Below are positions 47,420 through 57,800 of a stretch of DNA of 64,000 nt, one piece after another (positions within the stretch are counted from its first letter, which is position 1; each line of letters starts with the position of its first letter). Under the pieces are notes generated by a model. It did not search any database, was not told the origin of the DNA, and worked only from the letters and a program-made list of their open reading frames with translations. Both the position numbers and the translations under genes were made by a program. This DNA is from Sipunculus nudus (Eukaryota; Annelida; Sipuncula; Golfingiida; Sipunculidae): the NCBI GenBank assembly GCA_026874595.1, contig CM049320.1, forward strand, positions 49,612,714 to 49,676,713, in the 5' to 3' direction.

Positions 47420-47984
47420 GAAAGTACTTAATACAAAGTGCAATGATGGGAAAACTTGACTGTGAAATGACGGGACCAAACAGATATGTGCCAAGAATAG
47501 TCGACTTTGATTCTAAGTATTAAATGATCAAAATTTAACATTGCACCATGAAGGCTTTTCTTTTCTTTTAAGATTAAATATGCAAACCCTACATGGTGAA
47601 AAATATAAAGTACAAAAATAATATAACTTGTTGATAAAATGGTTGGTGTCATTTTGTTTTACTTAGCTGAATGTTGTTCAGTTAGTTTATAGTATCATTG
47701 TCACTCATATATGGTCCTTACATACACATATTTGTGTTGCTTACAAATCCATTCAAGTTTAAAACTAATATGAAACGTCGCAAGATATTTTATACTCACT
47801 GACACAGACAGGCATGTAGGCTTTTACAAAAAAATGGGGGCATCTGTTGTGTTTTTTAAGCCTTGTTACTGTAAATGAAATATATTAATGCAGCTTTGTT
47901 TGTTCAGTATATTTGTTTTTTTTTCTGTTTTATTAAATGCAAACTATAAAACCCGGTAACCAGGCTATTTATCAGAGTTGGGTG
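47420..47984 (+). other. Probable ZMYND12 3' UTR
   Basis: Unique AT-rich sequence after the stop codon. The variant polyadenylation hexamer ATTAAA occurs at 47573-47578 and 47932-47937, and either could end the transcript. The next dispersed repeat starts at about 47985. No open frame of note. Confidence 0.45.
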
Positions 47985-48345
47985 AAGTTTTAATGAGATG
48001 AGGAATGTTTGCTCTTCTTTTTTATTCCAAAAGTTAAAAATCACCAAATGGCTAAAAGGTCTGTCCGAAACATATACTGCTAGCCTAATAGTTAAACGTG
48101 ATAAAAACAGGGGACTAGAACGGTCACTAAAGGCTACTGAACATCACCTTATGTTGATTATCGTTTAGCCCCTTAACACGTTAAAATGACTTGGCCAATT
48201 AAGTGCCGACCACGAGCCCACGTCTGCATCATTAAAGCTCAAGCGGTGGAGTAGGGTGGCCTTCGTTACAGTAGGGGTATCCTAGTAATGGGTCGGTCCA
48301 AATATGAGGGGTAATAGGCCCGATGTCTTACACAGCGAAACTTTT
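47985..48345. repeat. Dispersed repeat, copy B
   Basis: Pairs with 32371-32815 (CTTATGTTGATT, GGGTCGGTCCA, GATGTCTTACA). More GC-rich here, with several CpG retained, so possibly the younger copy. Confidence 0.55.
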
Positions 48346-48889
48346 TTTTAGTAATTTCAAACATAATGCTACAGGAGTACATGGATGAATTGGAGTATTA
48401 TTAACCATTGCATGCTGACATAAGAAATGAGTGCCAAGGAATCTCGAGTCACGTTTGGCACATTAACTGACCATACAAGTGGGCAGGGACTGGGTCAAAT
48501 GTCAGACCAAACATGCTTAAATCAGCCACTGACAGCAGGGGTTATTCATATGTACACTGGAACTCAATCCTGCGCTTAAGGTGCAGACATTCCGGTCAGT
48601 GCCGAAGGCAGTTCGGTTGTTTTAGGTGGTAACCTCCAAGCAATGTAATAACCACGCAAAAGTCACTCAATATGATGTGTACATTAAAAAAAAAATTAAT
48701 CTTTATATCGGCGAGGTCGCTGCGGGACAACAACCGTAATATAAGGTATAACACAGTGTCAGAGAACACTGAGGATAAAAGTGGACCATTTTTTTAAGCA
48801 TTAGATGCTGGCAAGTAAATGTCACACAAAGCACATGGAAAAATATGTCTCGAAAGATTGCTAGAAAGAACATCACGTTTTCATCTGCT

Positions 48890-48962
48890 TCCATGACGGG
48901 TGGTAGAGCACAGGGCTCAAAGCTTGGAGATTGTGAGTTCGATTCACAGCCGAGGAGCGGTG
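48890..48962 (+). repeat. tRNA-like sequence, probably a SINE head or tRNA relic
   Basis: TGGTAGAGCAC at 48901 matches the pol III box A, and GAGTTCGATTC at 48935-48945 matches box B at normal distance. TGTGA/TCACA (48932-48936, 48944-48948) form a perfect T-stem around GTTCGAT. The anticodon stem is weak and the acceptor stem does not pair, so an intact tRNA is unlikely. Poly-C and poly-G tracts follow. Confidence 0.5.
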
Positions 48963-48977
48963 TTTATTTCAAGAATT

Positions 48978-49050
48978 CCCCCCCCCCCCCTCCCCCCCCC
49001 CCATCCATGGTGAGCGCTCTGCAGATTTAATGGGGGAGGGGGGGGGGGAC
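48978..49050. repeat. Poly-C then poly-G tracts, 30 bp apart
   Basis: C-rich run at about 48978-49002 and G-rich run at about 49030-49050. They can pair as a hairpin or form G-quadruplexes. The short frames spanning them (poly-Pro) are artefacts. Confidence 0.85.
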
Positions 49051-50082
49051 CATTTCCCACAGTCGTGTCTCGCTCACAGACGAATTTTTTATCTTTTGTG
49101 GGTTCCTTGGTGTACCCTACACAGGACCTGCAAGTGCGGACGACAAGGCTTAGTTGACGCCATGATATTCATGCGTTTCCGCTTTGTCACGAAAGCGAAA
49201 CGAAAAGGAATTCTGCGATGGTACCTTGTAAAACTAATAGTAAAACACGGAGGTAAAAAAAAAATACCTGCTTGAACTGGATTTCTTTGAAAACTACTAT
49301 ATCGGTGGCTGTCGCTAGTTGAGAGACTAAAGCGTTCGATAAGCCATTGCAAACAGGATTTAAACCCGCACCGTGTGAAAGCAAATTATTTAAAGATTAC
49401 AAAACTAATATCTTGAAAAGTATGACTCACATCATAGTATAAGGGATCTTTCGTGAAGCCACCATTAAATTTAAGTTTATATTCAGCGAGCCATCTACTA
49501 CGCTCATGTGATTATCCACATTCTTATACCCACAAGTGCGGCCTGTCTGGTGGTGTGTCATGGCAAAAACATCCGTATCGTTGTTGAACAAGTCCTTTTT
49601 ATGACCTATTTTTCTTTTAGCGTAAAAGTAGATAAGTGTTCCTGAAGCTGAATGAACGTGGATTTTATTTCGCGTGATTTGCTTCTATGTGATAAATATG
49701 AGAAAAATTTTAATATTTAAAGTTCCTTGGAAGAAGCTTAAATTTGGTAAAGTATAATAACATGACCGTACAAATATATGAATATTAAATTCATTTTTTA
49801 TTTCTCAACTCATTTGGGAAACAAACCATTAAGGTCTACTGGACTCCGTACAAATAAATATACGATTTTTTTATCAGCATAGCATATATCAAACCTATTT
49901 TAAATGTCGATCTTGTCCTCTGCAAAAGCTTTGCCCGACATGACATCTTTTTGTACCTAATTTATTGAAACGCATAGCAAACGAACAGCAGCGGAAGATC
50001 TAAAGTCCAGTCAACTTTTACAAATTACGGAGTTCTTCGACACCCTTTTATATACTATATAAATAGTATATATATGTAATTA
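49051..50082. other. Intergenic, nothing firm
   Basis: A box-B-like GGTTTAAATCC on the minus strand at 49366-49356 has no matching box A. No supported gene. Confidence 0.4.
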
Positions 50083-50288
50083 TAGAAGCGGATCGGGGGG
50101 GGGGGGGGTAGTCCAGGGGATCCGCAACAACCCCCGTTTTTCAGCCAAAGCAACCTTGTTTAAGGTTTCAGACAATTTTGCGGCCTTGACCCCTCCTTTT
50201 TTCAGGCCCTAAATTACGACCTTTTTTAAGGTTTTATCTTAGTCCTCCTGGGTTGGACCCCTTTTCCGAAATCCTGGATCCGCCCCTG
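50083..50288. mobile_element. hAT-like MITE relic
   Basis: The right end, read inward, is CAGGGGCGGATCCAGGATTT, a start typical of hAT MITEs across animals. The left end TAGAAGCGGATC is a decayed mirror. A G-run (50095-50108) follows the left end. No matching 8 bp target duplication is visible. Confidence 0.5.
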
Positions 50289-51160
50289 AATCACCATTTA
50301 AATCATTGGTCAATATAAATGAATGTGTCTCCGTGCATTCACAAACGCATATATGTGCATATTAATTCCAGTGTTAAGTCAGAATAAGTCAGTAAGAATA
50401 ATTAAGTGTAAGCATAAATGTACGTTCTGCCTGTCAAGCAGTTAAGCCCTATGTACTGTATTGAAAATAACTGAATAAGTTAGATAAAACTGTTCCTCAT
50501 AAATTGTAACAAAGTCCAATTATAATGAATACGATTTCATAAATTATTCAGCCACGCTGCCTGTCACACCAAATATAATAAATAACAAATAACTTGATAA
50601 TAACTCTCCATGGAACATTGCTTTTCCTTAATTATAAACGTTAAAACTTTTCATATTATACAAACGTGACAGGCAGTTATTTTTTGCAGATATAATATAA
50701 CTACTCACTCGACACTACAGCAAAATATTTTTGAGAGGTTGCAGTATAACAATTTGTGATGTTTTATTTTTTTGCGAAATTATTTTTATTTAATTTGAGC
50801 ATGATACGCTTATAAGGGAAAAGCTTTAAATAAGCAAAGTATGGTTATGTTTCTATACGTGGTAAAAATGACATTCTTATAACTATTATGTTATTTATTG
50901 CAGTTTCAGGATAAACTGACAGCAGCAGTGGCAATGCTATTACAAACTGTCGGTTAGGAAATGAAATCCTGTTAGAACAGGCAAATAAAATGTGTTGATA
51001 AATATTTAATGAACCTTTGTCGAGATGATTGAGACAAGCAAACAATCACAGCTATTTATTCTCCCGGGGCGCTCATAAAATAAAAGAATGCATATTAAAG
51101 ACATTGAATTAAGCAAATAAGCCTGACTGGGTTTTAAAGAGAAATATACCCCACATCAAA
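50289..51160. other. Intergenic, AT-rich, nothing recognised
   Basis: No supported gene; open frame 50845-51045 (minus) lacks family features. Confidence 0.4.
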
Positions 51161-51164
51161 CGTT

Positions 51165-51618
51165 TTCATTGGTCTGACTTGCTTCACATGGATGCCCTGG
51201 TAATTGGAGTAGATTTAGAACGAAACCTCATTTGGTAAAGTTTTGTCTTTTTCTTAAGACTGTTTAAAATTCATTTCCACTATACTTTTTCAGCAAGTTA
51301 AAGCATACGAAATATAAAGAATAACATACGAAATATGGGACACATAACCTGCCTTATAAGAAATAAACCTTTGAAGTTTTTCTTGCAGACATGAATGAAC
51401 GTTTATGGACCAGTGGTCGGTCCCGGCTGTTAGATTTTAAGTTTTACTGGGAAGGTACTGGGGATCTAGTGCGTTATACCAGTTGGTGGAGGAGACGTTG
51501 AAAGTTTGGGGTCATCGCGATTGACGGTTATGGCAGGTTTTATTGGAAACAAAAGGAGCTTTTAAATGATTACCGTGGCATTTGTGAAATGCGTACCAGA
51601 TGCAAAGCACAGTAGCTG
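51165..51618 (+). pseudogene. C-type-lectin-like domain, two-exon relic with an in-frame stop
   Basis: After acceptor TTCTTGCAG (ends 51388) one frame reads MNERLWTSGRSRLLDFKFYW, then EGTGDLVRYTSWW, a TGA, then GYGRFYWKQKELLNDYRGIC and EMR. This follows the second half of a C-type lectin fold (WTSGTD...F-W..TG..V.YT.W ... W.D..C....ICE). An upstream piece ending GVDLERNLIW with a GT donor (about 51236) could be the preceding exon. One stop and missing cysteines suggest a pseudogene. The family is large and expanded in molluscs. Assignment is by eye. Confidence 0.5.
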
Positions 51619-54600
51619 ACTTTCTGTTGGTTTGTAATCGCACTGTTTCGCTGATTCTCCTTTCGGGAAACTCACATAAAATATTTTTACATTTGTAATA
51701 CCTCAACAATTGTTGCGCCTGGGCTACTGTAACACCTTATAAGTTTTTGTCTCCGAGAGGCTTTTGTATCACAATCACGCAGTCACGTGCGTAATAAAGA
51801 CACTGTACATCTCATGTCCGTCAAATCCTGTAATATGGCCTGCGATCAAGGGTTACAAGAAAGAGAGAACTGATTCAATATCGGTCTTGAAAGCAAATAT
51901 AGAAGAGAGAAATTCTCCTGGAATGTTCAATGGTTAATAAATTGTAGCCCTATATTTATATTGACCTTCATTTGAAATATGGTTATTTTAGACCAAGTTG
52001 AAAAGAGAAGTGATAGAAGTATGAGTATGAACTAGTATCTGCGAAAATCAACAAAATTCATTGGTGGTCTTGTTACTTATATTACGAACTGTTTGGCAAT
52101 GATATTCACGGACATAAATCAGGACGGTGGTGTTATCGACTGTCATAATTTTACCGATAACAGGAAGGCTGCAACACTCTTTCTATTTCCTTTGTGAAAA
52201 AATGGGATTTGTAAAAGAAAGAGTGAATAATATAACGAAGAAGATCTTTCATAAGGGGGTAAATTAAGTGATAACTCCGCCAAAGAAGTTAGTAAGCAAG
52301 TTCAGACTATACAAGTTATTGCGCACATTCTTGTGAACTGTATACACTGTAAAACCAGAATTTGCATACTTTATTTGTAATTTTATGTTACATTTTCGGC
52401 GACCCTATGACATGAAAGTGTACCGTTAAAGACCCCAAAAGTGCATGAAAACAAGATGTAAAATGAAATGTAAGGTATAGTTTGGCGTGTTTTTATGTTT
52501 CTAATCTATAGGCAAAATATATACTAGGGGTATAAAATTTTATATTTGAAGAACTTTGTTTTCAATGTGTATACCATGCCACGAAAATGATAAATGAACG
52601 CTTTGTACAATGCAATGTTCAAATCGCATATAGCATTTGCATACATGTTTGTCAGTGCTATATAAAGAGACCGCTAACGTTTGTGCCGGAGTAAGAGCGG
52701 ATTTTTTTCTAATAAGCAAGGAAAAAACGTTTCATGTCGACACATGATATCACACATACTTCATGTCACTTTAGCACATATAACAAATCTGATGACCTTT
52801 GCCTTTAACATATTAGACGACCTGAAATTTGCCTGAACATCGTGAAGTGTTTTAACACCATGGCCTTATATAGAAACAGAGTATGCCCTCTACCGATAGC
52901 CAGTCTCTGTTCAAAATGCTGGTACTTCTGGAATAAAGCGCTGCCAAAAAGTTTTACTACGAATACATTAATGCTATCCCATGTTGACTTTGTAATTATA
53001 ACTAAATTAATAAGACCAGTCGATGTCCTGGTTTTTTACTGGATGACCCCAGAATGAGAGAGCACCCTAAACAGCCATACAGTAATTCAACCCATAAGTT
53101 TGTAACTGTGAGAAGCGTGGTTTCTAAATGACTGAATAAGAATTCTTTGTAAGGGCAGTGTCGGGCCATGGACTGGACACAGGAACCACATTCGGTTATT
53201 TCAATCTGGTTAGGACTTGCTGAGAACAACAAATATTTACATTTTACACAAGTTAATATATAATTAGCCGCCGAATTTCCTCATAATGCTTTTGGGCCCT
53301 GCTTCCAAGCTTGTATTATCTTTTAATATTAACATCAATCTAAATTAAACCTGGGGCCACTGGGCTAGCCAAGGTGTAAAAGAATGTGAATGGTCTAAAC
53401 TGTATACAGTAGACACATATGTGTTTGTATACACAAAGCAGCCTCAGTAAGAAGGTAAATGTTTGGTATTTGTTCATTATTGCCATCGTCTTCAGATTAC
53501 TCAGAAGGCATTATGATTATACAAAGTTCACACTTATTTACCCGTCTCCTCCCATCCTCTTATAATTCAAAAGAAAACCTTCTGATCCAATACGTCGTTT
53601 AGTTGGGTTTAAATTTACTGATTCATGCACATACACAATTTACGAAGAAAAATGGATACACAAGATATCAGCAAGAAACTAAATGTTAATATGGTAATAT
53701 ATGGTAATCTCTTGCCGTCATTCACAGCCCCTTGACTTCTCGTGTTATAAGGAAATTACCTTACCTGAACCACCTGGTTTAAAACTCCACCCTTTGACCA
53801 TGCAGATACTAAAGAAGGGATACATCTATCTGCGGAAAATGCTTACCCATGCAGTAAAATCGTCTCCATGATGATGCAATGGCATGCGTTTAAACTGTTT
53901 TCTAAAGCAAATATTTCTTTCCTAGGCTCTTCATTATTATTCTCTTTAGTTTTTTATAAACTGACATTAAACGCATATTAAATATACAGTGACAGTACAT
54001 GTATCTCTTCTGTATATTAATTATTATACTCAAGATGTCAACTGCAACTGGTCGGTCTTGTGTTTTAAATAATGTTCCAGTCTCCTTGCACCTAGTCTTC
54101 CTTGCAAATTCTGGAGATAAATGGAAAATGTATATAAATTAAGATATGTATAATGTTGGAAAGTAACTTACTACACATATGCCCCGGCATGCTTCAGAAG
54201 CAAGCACATTTACTTATTTATCATAGCTTATTTTTAGACTATTTTAGTACCCGGCATCTATTACAAAATTTAAATCTTAAATGGGAATATAACTCTCAGT
54301 TGTTAGTCTAAAAATACAATTAGCATTACATTACAATAAAGACAATAGGCGATGCTAGTGGTGTCTTAAAACGGATAAACTTACACATATAAAATCAAGA
54401 ACAATAACACATTCTTTGCCACATATTGTATTGACAATTCAGCAACTGGAACCTATTTCTAGACGTATTCTCAAAATTGATAGTAACCGAAGTTTGCTTC
54501 GATATTACCACCATTAAGTACTGGCTAGGCCGAATGTTTGCGTACCATTAACAAATATATATCTAAATGAGCTATATGTAACATTGAATAATACATCTTT

Positions 54601-54777
54601 AGACAGTAGACAAAGTGTACTAAATGCATTTGTTTTCAAATTTGTTTTAAATATCAAAAGAAAAATAAGACCAAAAAGAAATAATAAAGAGGGTAAATTC
54701 ACAAATAGTTGTATTCAACTTTATGTAGTTGCTAGGTATACATCATCCACATAATTACCCAATAAAACATATGAAAC
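51619..54777. other. Intergenic between converging genes
   Basis: No exon could be supported. Open frames at 52842-53057 and 53002-53232 show no recognised domain. Any LPCAT3-like 3' UTR lies at the right end of this stretch on the minus strand; no AATAAA was found close to the stop. Confidence 0.4.
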
Positions 54778-54897
54778 TTACTCAGTATTGGCCTTGACGT
54801 TTGCTTTATTCTGGGGGAGTATCGCTTTCACTAGTGGGCGCCATATTGGCCATGCAATAAATACAGCAGGCACCACAAAATATGTTTGTAAGTAAAC
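54778..54897 (-). CDS. LPCAT3: LPCAT3-like last exon with stop
   Basis: Acceptor TTTGTAG, then 39 codons and TAA at 54780-54778. It encodes VYLQTYFVVPAVFIAWPIW and a polar Lys/Asn tail. The family C-terminus also has a last helix and a basic tail, though this tail lacks a dilysine ending. Confidence 0.85.
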   Translation of the reverse strand, partial: VYLQTYFVVPAVFIAWPIWRPLVKAILPQNKANVKANTE

Positions 54898-57800
54898 CTA
54901 CAAATAAAATCAATGATGTCAGTGAAAATACTGAAACATGTTATATATACTATTAAACTAATATATAAAACAGAAATAAAACGAACAGAAAACTAATCAA
55001 GTGATTTGTGGCTATATCCGGATCTGGGTTTTACTTGTTTCGGGGATTTTTTGCTGCTTTATGTGTTGAAGCTGACCCTCTGTAGCCGATATCCATCTAC
55101 GCTCTTTACACAGTGCTTTCCCTATAGGGCTACTACCTATATCGTAAGGCGCTGTTTGTTATGACCTCGTATCCTGAATTGCTACACCAGAGGGGAGCAC
55201 TGTACTTTTGTCCAATCAGATGAGACCTTGTGCTGGAAGACAAAGCCAAGCGAGGAATACACGGAGCCAATCATGTTTATTTCGTTTTGAGTGACAGCTC
55301 ATCGCCCTGCGTAACCGTCTGAACAGACCACAGGCTCAGAGAGAATTGCCCCTGACGTGGTTTGCTTAGGGCCTTGGGCACATAGGATGCTCGGCCGGTG
55401 AGCTGTAATGCAAACGAGACGTAACAACAAAGGCTGCGTGCACACCTCGCTGGCTTGTTTCAGTTCTGCAGACAACAGATACATGGCTACGCTAACACAG
55501 TCATAATGTCATAATCGAATCGGTCGATGATGCGAGAATGCAGAGGGAGCAATTTAAATGCGACCGGAAACTCATCAAGCGGCACTTGAAGCGCAGCAAT
55601 GGGCGGAGCCAGGATGCCTGTCGAGTTTTTGTTTATTGGCATCTGATTGGCTGCTTGTCATATCATACACACGTTTATTTCAGCGGACAACGAACCGCTA
55701 TCTGGTGTCTAAATATATCATAAACGGTCAAAGCTGGCAGCGTGAAAATCAGTTGCTTCTTTAGAAGCGCAAGATTTCCGCTGCCTCGGGAGCGTATTAT
55801 CCATCTATTATTGGCATCTTTATTACTTTAATTACCTCGTCTGGCAATACTCGACTTACGAACATTCCATGTACTTTAATATTTAAGCATACCAGAATCG
55901 CGGGAATTTTTTTTATGGACAAAAGACCAGTTATACCCGACACGTTATGCTTGGATCATACTGGTGAACATTAGTTACATAACTACTATATACATACAAA
56001 AATATGACTTACTTGTGCGTACTTATCATAAGTGAATAAATGGTAGGCAACCAAAGCATAGCCAAAGGTAAATAAGACGTAAACCTTCAGAAGAATCCAA
56101 AACAGCAGTTGCATTGGTGAGGAAAAATCCCGAAAGTTGATTCCGGCACGCAGGAATATATTCTTGACCTAAAATGATTAAAAATATGATAATCCATGCT
56201 GCATTGAAACAGTTTCCTATTTGAAAACATTTGACAATGTCATGAGAATCATATTGCAGATATCATAGTTTATCAGAGAAGATAAAGTTAAAGTAGAATG
56301 TTTGGTAGCTTATTATTCAAATTCGAGAAACGTGTAGATATTCTGCAAATTCAATGAATGAAATCAGATGAAAACTGTCATGAGCCAATCAAGAATTATC
56401 AGACAATTTTATAATGTTCTCTGTTATATATGTAAAAACTACAAATGTTATACAACAATTAAATCAGTTCAACATGTGATAGAAATATTTTGCTGTATTG
56501 TTGCTTTTCTTATTTTTCTGTTAAAGTCTGCTTCCATTGGAATTACTGATGCGTTCTATGTACCTTTTTAACCCTTAACATTTTCATTTTTACTGAAATT
56601 CACAATTTTGACTGTTATGTCATTGAAATAAGCCCTCATTTGATTATAGTAAGCATCGTGAAGGGGCTGCCCTTAGGTATTTGATAAGAGATAAAAAGTA
56701 ATCAGTGTAAGAGATAACCATTCATCAACACTTGAAAGGGCGATAAAGGGATAATCGGACATGTCTCCAAGAATTTAATGAAAGTGCGCAAAAGACAAAA
56801 TGCTCGGCACTTGCTTAAAGGATTTGAAAAGAAGTTTTTTTAAACCCAAGCCTTCAAACGGTGATAATAAACTTATTTGTCAGTCATCAAATCGAATGAA
56901 TACTGAAAAAAATGAAGAAAGTATTAGTCATTTGCTCGTTGCTTGCAAATTACATGTTACATAAGAAAAGAAAAAATGTATTTATCATATTATGTGATAA
57001 TTTAAAAAGGAGTTTAAATAAATAAGGGTATGAAGTGGTAGTGCTTTATAGTGTCGGGTATATTCTACTCTATCGCGAATGTGGACGGTCACGCCGTGTG
57101 GACGATGGAAAGGCTCGAAACTCGCTATTTAATGGTAGATAACGGGTACTAATATGGAGACGACTACCTCAAGGTACACACTGGGCAGTTTGGTTGGGAA
57201 TAATGTGTCTTACTTTTGATCATAACTGTTTTTTGACTGAAAGAATAGGTTCCGCATTTCTCCACCTTTATTAGTCACAGTAACGTTGTTTCAGGTTGCC
57301 AAGATTTTACAAAGCGTTATATATTGATTTATAATTTTTTTTTAATCCATCCTGTATTGTTTTGGTCTTACAAAAAGAGAGGCCGTCACAAGATCGTTTG
57401 AAAGGACAGGATGCAGTTATAGATTCGCCTATGACTTGAAGACATGTCAGCTATAAACACATGATGTATCTATTTTATAATAACCTCTCTCTCGCAAGTG
57501 ACGACAAAAAATTCTATGGAGAAGTTCACCATGGTTCCGGACACCAAGCCGTGCCACAGCACTAGATACAACATGGTTGCAGCAAGTGAGATCTGTTTGC
57601 TTCCAAGGAATTTCAACCTTTTATAGATATACCTGTAACACAAAATAAGAAAAAAAATAAATAAATTTACTGCGCAAAACTGTCCCATTGCACAGTATGA
57701 ATTGCCAAAGGATAAAAATTGAGATGTTGATTGAATTGTGCTGCATAGAATTACTTATATTTTCATTTTCCCATTTAATATAAATTTTGAACACAGTTAT

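Noticed and set aside
49187-49384. tRNA-like box B (GGTTTAAATCC) on the minus strand and its open frame
   Set aside because: No box A at the right distance and no stems; kept only as a note.
52842-53232. Cys-containing open frames on both strands between the two genes
   Set aside because: They overlap each other, have no splice support and no recognisable domain.
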